From: Mycobacterium gordonae
Lineage (GTDB): Bacteria; Actinomycetota; Actinomycetes; Mycobacteriales; Mycobacteriaceae
Direction of reading: 5' to 3'
Assembly: GCF_017086405.1 (NCBI RefSeq)
Contig: NZ_CP070973.1
Location: 5,178,739 to 5,242,738, forward strand
DNA length: 64,000 nucleotides
Shown here: positions 10,901-19,993 of the stretch, piece by piece
How the letters are laid out: each line of letters begins with the position of its first letter
Position numbering within the stretch: position 1 is the stretch's first letter
Position numbers and translations under genes: made by a program
The notes under the pieces: model-generated
What the model saw: the letters and a program-made list of their open reading frames with translations, nothing else
Databases searched by the model: none
Told to the model about the DNA's origin: nothing

Positions 10901-11965
10901 GTCGGCGCCGTTGAGGTCGAGCAGCGTGACGCTGTCTAGGCCGGCGTCGGTGACCAGACGCTCAGTTCCGGTGATGTAACCGTCGTCGATCACCACCACG
11001 AGGTGTTTGAGGCCCTTGGTGGGCGCCGCGTTTCGGCTGAACCGGCCACGCTCCCCCAGATCCGTTGCCAGCGCCCGTTCCAGCAGTTCCAGTCCGGGGA
11101 ACAACAGTCGCATCGAACCCATGCCGTCCCGGGCCGTCGTGTGCTGGGCGTGCGGCAACCACTTGACCCAGCTCCAGTTCTCGCCGTCCGGGTTGACCGT
11201 CACCACCGCGACCTGCACATGGTCGGGTCCGTGAAATGCGCACAGCTCCAAGATCATCGAGCGCACCAGCTGCCGCGCCAACTTCCGGTCACCCTCGAAG
11301 GTGATCGCCGGGAAGGCGCGCAGCGATACCGCGGTGGGCAAGGCGTGCACCACCGAGTGGGTCTTGACGAACCGGCGCAGGGCCACCGTAGACACAGGTT
11401 CCAAATCCTCGGGCGGGCCGGTTTCCGGCGCCAACAGCCGGGTCGCCAGGCGGTGGGTGCCGATACCCACCCGGACATGGCAGAAGTCGTTGTCGGTGGT
11501 GCGTCGCTCCCACATGCGGCGGGTGCCCACTACGTCGGCCAGCGCGCGTGGATCCGGGTGGCTCCACTCCAGCGCAGTGCGCTGGTCCGCGCCGGTCATA
11601 TCGGCGTCGTCGCGCAGATTGGCCAGGTAGCTGAAGTAGTCCTTGCGTTCCTCGTCGAGTTCGGCGGCGGCCTTGCCGGAGCGGCCACCACCGCCGAGGA
11701 ACATGCCGGCCATCGACATGACCATCATCATGGGGAAGATCAAGAACATCGGGTTCTTCATCAGATCCCGGCCCCCGACGGTCACCATGAGCGCGATCAT
11801 CCCGACGACGGCGACGATCATCACGAATGGCAGGAGTTTCATCAGCAGGTTGCCGGGGATGACCCGCGGCACCTCGGGTGGCGGTTGCAGGTTGACTTCA
11901 CCGCCAGGCATTCGCGGCGGCGAAACCCGCAGGCGACGCACGAAGCCCTGCGTGCTCAACGCCAC
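7946..11965 (-). CDS. eccC: EccC, FtsK/SpoIIIE-type ATPase motor of the ESX system (unsplit)
   Basis: About 1339 residues. Two N-terminal transmembrane helices (~40-95) are followed by three FtsK-like nucleotide-binding domains. Their Walker A motifs are GATGSGKS (~485), GGPQSGKS (~836) and GEAECGKT (~1136). NBD1 has an intact Walker B (VIVDEFSEL); the Walker B sites of NBD2 (LVIDGW) and NBD3 (VMVDDYD) are degenerate, as is usual. EccC recognises secretion signals and drives export. It is one polypeptide, unlike the split EccCa1/EccCb1 of ESX-1. The start is uncertain: GTG at 11965, or a TTG 6 nt later that is better spaced from AGGGGAG. First gene of the minus operon, divergent from the second eccD. 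Confidence 0.95.
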   Translation of the reverse strand: MALSTQGFVRRLRVSPPRMPGGEVNLQPPPEVPRVIPGNLLMKLLPFVMIVAVVGMIALMVTVGGRDLMKNPMFLIFPMMMVMSMAGMFLGGGGRSGKAAAELDEERKDYFSYLANLRDDADMTGADQRTALEWSHPDPRALADVVGTRRMWERRTTDNDFCHVRVGIGTHRLATRLLAPETGPPEDLEPVSTVALRRFVKTHSVVHALPTAVSLRAFPAITFEGDRKLARQLVRSMILELCAFHGPDHVQVAVVTVNPDGENWSWVKWLPHAQHTTARDGMGSMRLLFPGLELLERALATDLGERGRFSRNAAPTKGLKHLVVVIDDGYITGTERLVTDAGLDSVTLLDLNGADAPANRRGLQLVVEGDDVGARTAVGVERFATPDTITVAEAEATARRIGRYRLASAAHIVNLEADARATDPGLMALLKIPDAAEIVPEQVWRKRSPRERLRVPIGYTPNGQPLELDIKESAESGMGPHGLCIGATGSGKSEFLRTLVLSMVTSHSPEVLNMVLVDFKGGATFLGLEGVPHIAAIITNLEDELILVDRMRDALAGELNRRQELLRSAGNFPNVNEYERARANGAELDPLPALFVIVDEFSELLSQKPDFAELFVMIGRLGRSLHVHLLLASQRLEEGKLRGLDSHLSYRIALKTFSAGESRSVLGAPDAYHLPSVPGSAFLKCDASEPVRFNTCYVSGEYVRPRRAQTGRGRQLGALAPKLFTATPVKKDATPAAPAIEHDAPSVSTSPVRTTLLDVVVSRLRGHGRPAHEVWLPPLDESPAVNQLLADADWSAPENLDGRLWLPMGVVDRPYDQRRDVLMVDLSGAQGNVAVVGGPQSGKSTALRTLIMSAAATHTPEQVQFFCLDFGGGTLASLVNLPHVGGVAGRMDADGIRRTVAEVAGVLRAREVRFRDLGIESMRDFRQRKAHLATLPPEVAARDPLSQDKFGDLFLVIDGWASIRSDFEILEPTLNSLAVQGLSYGIHLVISATRWMEMRAAVKDMLGTRIELKLGDALDSDVGRRFNELIPVGRPGRGMSHERLHILIALPRLDSSSGVEDLPDGVAAAVKAMRAHYGKRQAPRVRMLPHKVDRAAVVRVARSAGMLGKARLAIGINEAELMPVVLDFDAQPHLVVFGEAECGKTGLLRNIATGLMENATPEQCKIVLVDYRRSMLGVVANDYLGGYATASQSCTELMSALAETLRKRIPPSDITQQQLKERSWWSGPDIFVMVDDYDLVATGSMSSPLSPLVEFLPQARDIGLRVVVARRIGGAGRAMMDPFVGRMKDLSCNALVMSGTKDEGSLFGYKATEMPPGRGMLISRTARSGVIQLSRMADL

Positions 11966-12020
11966 CTCCCCTGAACTCCCCGAACAATTGGCTCAGATTT
12001 GCCCCTCGGCGCCTAGGTAA

Positions 12021-12038
12021 TGTCACCAGCAAATGACA
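12021..12038. promoter_or_regulatory. Inverted repeat between divergent eccC and eccD
   Basis: TGTCA (12021-12025) and TGACA (12034-12038) form a 5-8-5 inverted repeat in the ~95-nt region between the two divergent core operons. It could be an operator acting on both. Short arms make this weak. Confidence 0.3.
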
Positions 12039-12061
12039 CAACCCGCAGGAGGCCGACAGCG

Positions 12062-13549
12062 ATGACTCTACCGCCGTCGCTGTCTGAATTAGACGCAGAA
12101 GCTGAGGCCGAGCCCACGCTCAGCCGGGTCACCTTGGTGGTCGGCAATCTGCGGCTTGACGTGGGACTACCGGCCAACACCAGCATTGCCGCGTTCATCG
12201 AAGACGTGATCGATATCGCCAACGAGCAGCTCGCGGCACACCCGGGCGGTGACGACCTGATGTTCGACTCCACCGAGGGGAAGTGGACCTTGGCCCGTCT
12301 CGGTGACGACGCGATCGACCCTGGCCGCTCACTGAGCGAAGCCAACATTTACGACGGCGACTTGCTGGTGATCCGGGAGATCGATCAGCCCGCGCGCCCG
12401 ATGCTGTTCGACGACATCGAGGAAGCGCCGGTGGACGAGCCCGGCCGCCCGACGCTCGGCTGGCTCTCCCAGGACGCACGCCTGGTCACCTGTTTCGGGG
12501 TCGGACTGGCCGCCACCCTTACCGCCGCTTTCCTGCTGCCGAGCCACGCCGGCGAGTTCTACGTGCCCGCGACAGCGCTCGGTGTCGGCGTCGCGGCCGT
12601 GCTAGCCGCCTGCGTGATCGCACACCGTTCGGCGGGCGCGCGGCGCTCGGAGTGGATGGCCGCGGCGGCCACCCCGCTGCTGTTCGGCGGCGCGCTGTAC
12701 GTGGTTCCCGACGGCTTCGGTGTGAAGGCGCTACCGATGGCGTTCGGCCTGACCGGGCTCGCTTCGCTGCTGGTGCTGCTGATCACCGGCCGCGGTCGGG
12801 CTCTGCACAGCGCGGTGATCTCGCTGGCGGTGATCGGCGGTACCGCCGGCGTGGCCGACCTCTTGTGGGACCCGGCGCCGCGCGCCGTCGGAGCGGTGCT
12901 GGCGACGGTGTCGGTGATCGTCGTCTACCTGTCGCCCCGGGTGACCATCGTGTTGGCCAAGCTGCCGGTACCGCGGGTGCCCACGGCCGGCGAGCCGCTG
13001 GATGACATCGAGACCCAGGGTGGGACCACCGTCGAGGGTGTCAAAGCCGTCGGCAAACAGGTCATCCCTACCGAGGAGGGGATGATCGTACGGGTCCGGC
13101 GGGCCAGCCAGTACCTGACCGGCATCCTGGCCGCGACCGCGATCACCGCGATCGCCGGCTGCTACCTGGCCCTTGATCTGCGCAGCGGATTCTATTGGCA
13201 AGGAACGGTTTTCGCAGCCGCGGTGGCCACGGTGCTGTGTCTGCGCGGACGCAGCCACCACGATCTGGTGCAGTCCGCGACGCTCATCGCCGCCGGGGTG
13301 ACGATCGCGGTGCTCTCCATCGTCAAGACGGCGGCTGACCTCGACGGCTGGCAGCTCTACGCCACACTGGCGCTGGTAGTGCTGATGGTGTTGATGATCG
13401 CCTGCGGTGTCATCGCGCCGCGGCTGGAGTTCTCACCGGTGATGCGCCGCCAGGTGGAGATCCTGGAATACCTCGCGATCGTCATGGTATTCCCGCTGTG
13501 TTTCTGGATCGTTCGCCTCTACGCGGTGTTCCGCGAGCTGCGGTTGTGA
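12062..13549 (+). CDS. eccD: EccD, ESX integral membrane channel subunit (copy 2)
   Basis: A 495-residue EccD. The N-terminal ubiquitin-like domain covers ~20-105 (TLVVGNLRLDVGLPANTS onward). About eleven transmembrane helices lie between ~145 and 490, and there is a cytoplasmic loop of ~50 residues after helix 6. The ATG at 12062 is preferred because AGGAGG lies 9 nt upstream; an upstream ATG at 12020 sits in the inverted repeat and has no ribosome site. Its stop overlaps a GTG start (13546) for a small substrate-like gene. It diverges strongly from the eccD at 6483-7949, so the two are not a recent duplication. Confidence 0.92.
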   Translation: MTLPPSLSELDAEAEAEPTLSRVTLVVGNLRLDVGLPANTSIAAFIEDVIDIANEQLAAHPGGDDLMFDSTEGKWTLARLGDDAIDPGRSLSEANIYDGDLLVIREIDQPARPMLFDDIEEAPVDEPGRPTLGWLSQDARLVTCFGVGLAATLTAAFLLPSHAGEFYVPATALGVGVAAVLAACVIAHRSAGARRSEWMAAAATPLLFGGALYVVPDGFGVKALPMAFGLTGLASLLVLLITGRGRALHSAVISLAVIGGTAGVADLLWDPAPRAVGAVLATVSVIVVYLSPRVTIVLAKLPVPRVPTAGEPLDDIETQGGTTVEGVKAVGKQVIPTEEGMIVRVRRASQYLTGILAATAITAIAGCYLALDLRSGFYWQGTVFAAAVATVLCLRGRSHHDLVQSATLIAAGVTIAVLSIVKTAADLDGWQLYATLALVVLMVLMIACGVIAPRLEFSPVMRRQVEILEYLAIVMVFPLCFWIVRLYAVFRELRL

Positions 13550-13788
13550 TCGCCGACGCGGCGGGTCAGATCTCGCCTTTTCTGTTTGCCTTCGGGATAG
13601 CTTTGGCCTGGCCGGTGATTAGCTCCGTCAGAGTTGTTCGGGGTCGCTTTGACGAGATGGCACAGTCAATTCGTTGTGCTGCTGACGCCTATGAGCACTC
13701 GGACAACACAACGCCCGGTGGCCCGTCGTTGTCGGACAGGGTGGGCACCCAATTGTTGTCGATGGGTGACCTGAACTCGGCGACCTGA
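13546..13788 (+). CDS. Small ESX secreted-protein-like ORF, probably N-terminally truncated
   Basis: An 80-residue reading frame from a GTG overlapping the eccD stop (GTGA). The segment RFDEMAQSIRCAADAYEHSDN resembles the C-terminal helix of EspC/DUF2580-type ESX targets, where an AADAYxxxD element near the end carries the export signal. Family members are usually about 100-110 residues and have an extra N-terminal helix not seen here. It heads a block of broken substrate genes, so it may itself be a remnant. The family assignment is from pattern only. Confidence 0.5.
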   Translation: MIADAAGQISPFLFAFGIALAWPVISSVRVVRGRFDEMAQSIRCAADAYEHSDNTTPGGPSLSDRVGTQLLSMGDLNSAT

Positions 13789-13806
13789 ACCAGGCGGGGT
13801 GCATAG

Positions 13807-15950
13807 GTGGCTAGGCCGCAAAAAAGCAATGTGTATAAGGCGAACGCCGCCGCGTTGAGCGATGTGGCGAAGGCGACGCGCGCGATCGGCGCCAAGATAC
13901 TGAATGCCGCGGGCCAGGTGCACAACACCGTTTGCGGGTTGGACTGGCAGGGGCAAGGCAAGATCGGCGCTCAGAGGCGCGCAGACCGCGAGCTGGTCCA
14001 AGACCGCAAGGTGCAGGCCGGCCATGACGCGCTGGCCGACGCCTACGAAAACGGCAGCACCACAATGCAACCCATGATCGATAGCTTGCGGGAGCAGGGA
14101 CAGGGTTTGGAGGCCGACCGGTTCGATGTGTCCGAGGACTGGAAGGTCACGGACAAATACGACTATCAAGCCGGCAAAGCAACGATGATCCACCATGGGG
14201 CTTCTGAGCAGGCTGCAACGGACCGCATGAAGCAGCTCGCGTCAGACCGCGGAAACGAAGCGGCCACGCGACTTCGACGTTGCAGCGACTGGCTGATGAG
14301 CTCGGCGTCGCAGACCAGGACACCGCGACTGACATCGTTAACGCCAAGGCCAACATCGAGGCGGCCGCACCGACGGTCGGCGGTCTCGCCGGTGGCGCAC
14401 AAGCAGCGAAGGATCTTGCCGATGCCAGGGTGGGCAAAGCAGATTCCGACGAACTGGCCCGGCTGCGGGCCGCACCACCACGTGGACCCCTGAGCAGATC
14501 GCCGCGATGCAGCAAGGCAAGCCCGCTGAGATGCCGCAAGGGCAATACGACTACCTCGCGCTTTGCTGAATCAGGGGTCGAAGATCGCGGCCGCCGTCGA
14601 CCGAGGGCATTACACGCAACTTTGTGACCCCCACAATGATCACCGGGGTTTGGACGCGATCAATCTCTCGGCAGTCAACAGCACCGTGAATGCAATGCTG
14701 AGCAATGCGTGCGGTGATCATCAAGCGGTGACAGATTTTCTGGCCGCAGCCGCGCAGTCCTCGGGGCTCCATGATGGGGCCCGCGCGATTCGACGGAGCC
14801 GCAGGGGCTGAGGGTACTGGCCGAATGGGTGCTGCGACGTTGGGCCATTTCGACGGCAATGAAGCCTTTCTGAACTTGGCAACCCACCATTTCGACGCCA
14901 ACCAGAATGGCGCGACTGCTTTGATCGACTGGATGGGCGCCAGCGCCCACGCAGCTGGGCTGGAGGGCCACAATGCCGCCGCGGCCGCCGACGCAACCGC
15001 GCATCTTTTGGCGAACAACAAAGACTTGCTCGCCGCCCACATCCCCAACGGGCATGGCGGATACGAGGGCCTGGGCCAGCTAAACCCGAGCTTTGTCCAA
15101 ACAGCGACAAGGATCTCATCCCGTTTCTGGGTAATCTGGACGGTACCCAGGTCCCTGGGATCCAGGGCGACGCAATCCGCGGGTTCACCAACGTCAACGA
15201 TCTCAGCAACATGATTCAGGTGCTCACTTCGACCCGGCCGCTGCGGAGTCCATCAACCGGGCCGCCGCTGCCTGGGAACAGCATTTCGCCTACGACTTCG
15301 GGCGAACAGGCGATTCTGAACTTGGCCGCCACGCGGGCCAGCTGACCCATGCGGTCGAAATGGCCGACAGGGCGGAGCCGGAGGCATTCAGGGCGAACAG
15401 TAATTGGGACGCGAGATCCGCGCCTACCACGACCGTTCCGCCCATTATGACGCCGTCAAACAGATCCTGAACGACGCTGCCGGATTCATCCCAGGGGCAG
15501 CCCTGGCAAAAGACCTGGGCAATATTGCCGCCATTTACGGCAAAGACGACGTATTGGGCATCCCGGGCGATCCCGCCAAGCTTTCGGACACCGCGTGGGA
15601 AAGAGCACTGACGGGCACCAGCACCCACTTCAGCGAGCTCGTCGACGGGTACCTCCGGCAGTTCAGCATCGCGCAGGGTTATCTGGACGGGCACCCGTCA
15701 GAGATCGCACAATTCCAGAATGTCCGGACAGTGGAGGGTCCGATCGTCGATTTTGTCGACCGACACGGACGACTCGACTGGGACACCATCACCCTCCATC
15801 AGAAAGACTTCAACATTATTTACGGTCGACTTTCTTTTCCTGAGTCAGCGGTGCACGCCAGTGACGAGTTCATGACGGGGCCGGCTGCCGTCGCTGGGTG
15901 GAGGCAGATTCACCGAATTGATGGTGAGGTCTCTGAGCCCGCTCTGATAG
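13807..15950 (+). pseudogene. Decayed large ESX-substrate-like gene with many frameshifts
   Basis: The reading opens at GTG 13807 with MARPQKSNVYKANAAAL, then a helical WXG100-like region containing GLDWQGQGK. A continuous homologous-looking protein can only be read by changing frame about seven times. The fragments are AATRL to RLADELGVADQDTATDIV (~14280), TTTWTPEQIAAMQQGKPAE (~14475), LLNQGSKIAAAVDR (~14565), FDGNEAFLNLATHHFDANQ (~14860), DKDLIPFLGNLDGTQVPG (~15110), FDPAAAESINRAAAAWEQH (~15230) and EIRAYHDRSAHYDAVKQIL (~15410). The style is that of long mycobacterial helical proteins with TPR-like regions found near ESX genes. The fragments have the normal high-G+C third-position bias, so the breaks look recent. 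Sequencing error is unlikely at this density but not excluded. Confidence 0.8.
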
Positions 15951-16008
15951 CCGTATTCATTGCTGGCCCAACTCCAACCACTGGGTCGCGACCCCTGCCG
16001 TCGATCTG

Positions 16009-16494
16009 ATGAGCGCCGACGGCACCTTCATCCGCGCCTACGCCGAAGCCGACGACCTACGGATCTTCAACGTCGACGCCAGCAAAGGCGCCTACCCGGG
16101 ATTCCTGCACGCCAACCACACCGACCGGAACAACGACGGCAGCGCCCACGACGTCTACGGCTACACCAACTTCTGGGTCCTCAGCTTCGCCGTCCAACCC
16201 GACAATTCCGTCGTCGCAGACGTCTGCGCCGCTGGATCGCTCTCCCCAGACGGCAAAGAATCGCTCAACGTTCTGCTTACCGAGTTGAGGTACGTGCGGA
16301 CCGGTGCCCCACCGCCGGTGAACCAAAAAGGCCCCGCACCCGCGCCAGCGGTGTCGGTCTTCGGCGAGTGGTATGCCACCTTCTACAGCTACCCCGGAGA
16401 CCGCCTCGACCCCACCCCGTGCTATCCCAGCCAGCCCCCTCTCGACAAAAGCCCGATCTCAACACCGGGCTGGCCGTCCAAGAAAAGCCTGTAG
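16009..16494 (+). CDS. Hypothetical protein, possibly the intact 3' part of a decayed gene
   Basis: 161 residues, not recognised. The same frame is open about 70 nt upstream of the ATG and reads HCWPNSNHWVATPAVDL, which looks like coding sequence. The true protein therefore probably began earlier, and its 5' end was lost at the junction with the frameshifted gene. The visible part is soluble, with beta-rich stretches (FWVLSFAVQPDNSVVADVC) and a proline-rich tail. Two Cys may pair outside the cell. Either a truncated relic or a small exported protein. Confidence 0.45.
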   Translation: MSADGTFIRAYAEADDLRIFNVDASKGAYPGFLHANHTDRNNDGSAHDVYGYTNFWVLSFAVQPDNSVVADVCAAGSLSPDGKESLNVLLTELRYVRTGAPPPVNQKGPAPAPAVSVFGEWYATFYSYPGDRLDPTPCYPSQPPLDKSPISTPGWPSKKSL

Positions 16495-16496
16495 CC

Positions 16497-16631
16497 ATGG
16501 CCGACACCTCCGATCTGCACCCCGACGTCCTTCACGCGCTCCGCACCGGAACCTTGCCGCCGGGCGGGCGGCTGCCCAGCCAGAAACCCGCCGACAACGT
16601 CGACGACCGCAACGATGCGCTGCGGTTGTAG
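16497..16631 (+). CDS. Short ORF, 44 residues, unknown
   Basis: Starts 2 nt after the previous stop and ends in DDRNDALRL. It is hydrophilic and Asp/Pro-rich, with no signal peptide or membrane segment and only a weak ribosome site. It is probably a remnant within the decayed substrate block, or a very small coupled gene. Low confidence. Confidence 0.3.
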   Translation: MADTSDLHPDVLHALRTGTLPPGGRLPSQKPADNVDDRNDALRL

Positions 16632-16636
16632 GCAGC

Positions 16637-18145
16637 TCACGACTTCGGCGGTTCGACCTTCGAGCCACGCGGGTCGGCGCCCATCCCGTCATGCGCGACC
16701 AGTGCCGCCTCCTGCGACAAATCCGGCCCAGCCGGCAACAGGGACACGACCGGCCACGGAGCCAGCTGCGGGACGTCGGCGTCGACCCTCGGGTCGTGCA
16801 CGCCGGTGACCCCGAGCGCGTCAGCAGTGGGCAGATCCTTGATGTGGTAGCGCACCCCGGCGTCGGAGACGTAGAACAGTTGCCCCAGGGCACGGCTGTC
16901 CGCTTCACCGCCAGTCGCCTGGATGTACTCCCCGGTCCCGGGCTTCACATACACCGCGTCGATGCCGGGCCCGTTGCCGTCGCCGGTGGCCAACCCCACA
17001 GGCTGGGCCCCGTCGGGAATGGGCAGCGAGTGACCGACCAGCAGTCGGACGGTGGCTTGCGCGGCGGAGTTCGCGCGTTCCCACGCCATGCACACCACCC
17101 GGTCCGGCTCAACGTTGACAATCTGCGGCGACACGCTCGGGTAGTGATCGACCGCCAGCGTGTGCACGATCGGGACGCGGCTGACTAGGGACGGCGGCAC
17201 GTCGCGCGCGCCCTGCGAGGCCGCTTCGCCGGGGTTGCTGTAGCGGATGATGTCGGCGGCGGCCGACGACACCGGTTGCAGTCCATCGGCTAGCACGACG
17301 TAAAGCTGCTCACCGCGCGAATCGACGGTCTTGACGACCGAACCCACCGGGTATCCGCCGGGCAGGCCGGGAAGCGCGCCGCCGGCACCGGGAATCATCA
17401 CCGGCCGGATGGGCGGCACCAGTGGAAAGGCGTTGAGCAGCGCTCCGGAGATCGGGCGGGTCGGAGCGTTCCGCAGGTGCAGCGCATTCAGCACGACTGA
17501 GTCGTTGGGATCGATCACCGCGCGCACACCGTCGAAAACCAGATAGACGGTGTCGCCCGAGCGGACCAGCAGCATCTGTGCCGCGGATGCCCGGCCGATG
17601 TCCTCACTGAGCGTGAGGTCGCCCGCGATCACGGTGGTCTGCACGCTGGCCACGCCGACGCTCTTGGCCACATCCGGGGTCGCCACCGAGTCGCACGCCG
17701 TCCACTCCGACATTCGCATGTCGGCACCGGCGCGAATGCTGTTGGGAGCGCCGACGATTCCAACCATGGGACCGCGCGGGAGCTGGTTGAGCCATTTGTC
17801 GCTGACCGACTTCGGGGCATCCGGCTTCCCGGTGATCAGGCGCGCCGACGCCAGGTTGAGCACCGGATGCAGACGATCTCCGATGCGGACGTACAGGCCG
17901 CCGTTGGACGTACTGAGCAGAATCTGCGCATCGCCGATGTTGGGCGACGGCTTGAAGAACGCCAGCACCCCGGCCGCCCCGGTGATCAGCACGGCGATCA
18001 CCAGGCCCACCAGCAGCGAGCGAATCTGGCCGCGCATCGGGTCGTGGATCATCCGGGAGTCGGCGCGAATCAGCGCGTGCTCTAGCCGGCGAATCAAGAA
18101 CCGATAGCCATTGACCTGCGCGCGCGTGGTCACTTGCGCGGGCAT
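16637..18145 (-). CDS. eccB: EccB, ESX periplasmic-facing membrane subunit
   Basis: About 502 residues. It opens with the EccB signature QVNGYRFLIRRLEHALIRADSRM, then one transmembrane helix (~45-65). A large extracytoplasmic domain follows, carrying the family's repeated beta modules and the Cys pair expected near ACDS and VVCMAWER. EccB forms the periplasmic cap of the ESX complex. The ATG at 18145 is chosen because family members begin just before the TT(R/K)xQV motif; an ATG at 18157 is also in frame. It is convergent with the decayed genes and divergent from eccE, with which it shares a short promoter region. Confidence 0.93.
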   Translation of the reverse strand: MPAQVTTRAQVNGYRFLIRRLEHALIRADSRMIHDPMRGQIRSLLVGLVIAVLITGAAGVLAFFKPSPNIGDAQILLSTSNGGLYVRIGDRLHPVLNLASARLITGKPDAPKSVSDKWLNQLPRGPMVGIVGAPNSIRAGADMRMSEWTACDSVATPDVAKSVGVASVQTTVIAGDLTLSEDIGRASAAQMLLVRSGDTVYLVFDGVRAVIDPNDSVVLNALHLRNAPTRPISGALLNAFPLVPPIRPVMIPGAGGALPGLPGGYPVGSVVKTVDSRGEQLYVVLADGLQPVSSAAADIIRYSNPGEAASQGARDVPPSLVSRVPIVHTLAVDHYPSVSPQIVNVEPDRVVCMAWERANSAAQATVRLLVGHSLPIPDGAQPVGLATGDGNGPGIDAVYVKPGTGEYIQATGGEADSRALGQLFYVSDAGVRYHIKDLPTADALGVTGVHDPRVDADVPQLAPWPVVSLLPAGPDLSQEAALVAHDGMGADPRGSKVEPPKS

Positions 18146-18253
18146 ACACACCCCCATCAGCGTCGGGCAAGCACCGAGCCTCGGTAGCGTATAACAACGT
18201 CAGCGACCAAATGCGCGCAAGTTTTCGCCCGCCGCTCTGGATAGGATCGCTTG

Positions 18254-19978
18254 GTGCCGCGTCGTCCTGAGTCGCCTGCACGGGGCGCGCCTCCAGAGCA
18301 GAACGAATTGCGGTCGACGACCGACATCGGCGCTTCGCGCCTGCTCCCCCTGCCCGACCTGCTGGTCCTGCAACTGATCGTTGCTACCGGGACGGTGACG
18401 GCGCCACTGCTGGGCTTCTCCGGGTGGCAGGGCAGTCTCGCCGGGCTGGCACTGGCCCTGATCCTGGTGGTCCGGTTACGTGGTACGACGCTGCCGCGGT
18501 TGGTCGCGCTGCGGACCGGATTCTGGTGGCAGCGACGTAGACGAACCCGGAAGACAGCACCCGCCGAACCTTTCGACGTGCCGATGGCCGACGGCACCCT
18601 GATCGGTTTCCGTTGGGACGGAAGCACTTTGATGTCGCTACTGCAGATCGAAGAGAATCCCCAGGCGATGACGATCATGGAGCCGGGCATGACGGTGTCC
18701 GGAGAGACCGTGCCGGTGCAGGCTCTGGTGGACTGCCTGCAGCAGTTCGACATCACCTTGGATTCGATCGACGTGATCAGTCAGGGCGCCCGGTCGCAGG
18801 GCCACAGCCAGGTGGCCGCGGTGTACGACGCGGTGCTGGGGCCGCTGCCGGCCATCGCGCAGCGCAAGGTGTGGATCGCCATCCGGATCGACCCGTCGCG
18901 GTGCGCGGCGGCGGTGCGCCGGCGCGGCGGTGGCCGCAACGGCATCCTGCGTACGGCCACCACCGCCACCCGCCGGGTAGCCAACAGGCTGACCGAAGGC
19001 GGGCTGCGCACCCGGGTGTTGACGGCCAGCGAGATCGGCCAGGCCACGCACCAACTGACCGATGGCGTGGACCTGACCACCGTCGAGGAGACCTGGCGCA
19101 CCTGCCGGGAAGGCCGCTTCCGGCTGCGCAGCTTCGCGATCAAGCCTCGCATGCTCACCACCGCGGGGCTCGGCCTGTTGTGGACGATCCCCAGCTATTC
19201 GACGACCATGTCGCTGTCGTTGCGCCGCGACGATCCGCGCGGGCCGATCCAGGTCCGCGGGTTGGCCCGGTTTGACACCCACGGGCGCGCCCGCATCCAA
19301 CTGCGCGGCCTGACCCACCTGCGTGGGCAGCAGTACTCCGCCCTGGCCGCCAGCCTGCCGGTGCCTCCACCTCCCCGGTCAGTCGAAAAATACTCTTACT
19401 CAAGCCTTTCCGCGATCCGCGACGGTGCGCCAAACCGGGATTTCCACGACCTTTATGTGCCGGCCTCCGGCTGCGGACAGGTGATCGGTGCCGACGATCA
19501 CGGGCGTGCGGTGGCGCTGTCGCTCTTTGGCCCGCAGATCCGGCGGGTGGAGATCGCCGGCACGTTGCACCTGGCGCAGCAGGTGGTGTTACGTTCGCTG
19601 GCACTGGGGGCGCATGTGCTGGTGCACAGTCGGCGTCCGACAAGGTGGCGCACCATGGTCGACGAAGTGGATGATCACGACCTGTTGTGGGTCTCGGATT
19701 TCAACCGCGGATCCATGCAGGCCGGCGCCGATAGGAACTACTCGGTGGAGATGTTCGACGGAGTCGCCGAGCAATCCGTGCGGGTGGGGGTGACCGCGAT
19801 CGTTGTGGTCCCGCCCAAGACGCCGGTCACCGCCAACGCCGACGTTGCACTGGAATCGCTCAACATCGACAGCGATACCGTCAGGGTGAGCACCCGCACC
19901 GGCTCGTCAGTGGTCACCATGGTCGCCACCGATGAAGAAATGCGCTACCTCAAGGCGTCGTTCGCCGCGGAAGACTGA
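18254..19978 (+). CDS. eccE: EccE, ESX membrane subunit (long form)
   Basis: About 574 residues from GTG 18254; a TTG at 18251 is also possible. Two adjacent transmembrane helices (~35-85) precede a soluble cytoplasmic domain, as in EccE. Longer than EccE1 of M. tuberculosis (about 460 aa) and near EccE2. EccE sits at the periphery of the ESX membrane complex. ESX-4 of M. tuberculosis lacks eccE, so its presence marks this as a complete, five-component system (EccB, C, D, E, MycP). Followed within 20 nt by a small membrane protein gene. Confidence 0.88.
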   Translation: MPRRPESPARGAPPEQNELRSTTDIGASRLLPLPDLLVLQLIVATGTVTAPLLGFSGWQGSLAGLALALILVVRLRGTTLPRLVALRTGFWWQRRRRTRKTAPAEPFDVPMADGTLIGFRWDGSTLMSLLQIEENPQAMTIMEPGMTVSGETVPVQALVDCLQQFDITLDSIDVISQGARSQGHSQVAAVYDAVLGPLPAIAQRKVWIAIRIDPSRCAAAVRRRGGGRNGILRTATTATRRVANRLTEGGLRTRVLTASEIGQATHQLTDGVDLTTVEETWRTCREGRFRLRSFAIKPRMLTTAGLGLLWTIPSYSTTMSLSLRRDDPRGPIQVRGLARFDTHGRARIQLRGLTHLRGQQYSALAASLPVPPPPRSVEKYSYSSLSAIRDGAPNRDFHDLYVPASGCGQVIGADDHGRAVALSLFGPQIRRVEIAGTLHLAQQVVLRSLALGAHVLVHSRRPTRWRTMVDEVDDHDLLWVSDFNRGSMQAGADRNYSVEMFDGVAEQSVRVGVTAIVVVPPKTPVTANADVALESLNIDSDTVRVSTRTGSSVVTMVATDEEMRYLKASFAAED

Positions 19979-19993
19979 GTCAAAGGAGTGAGC

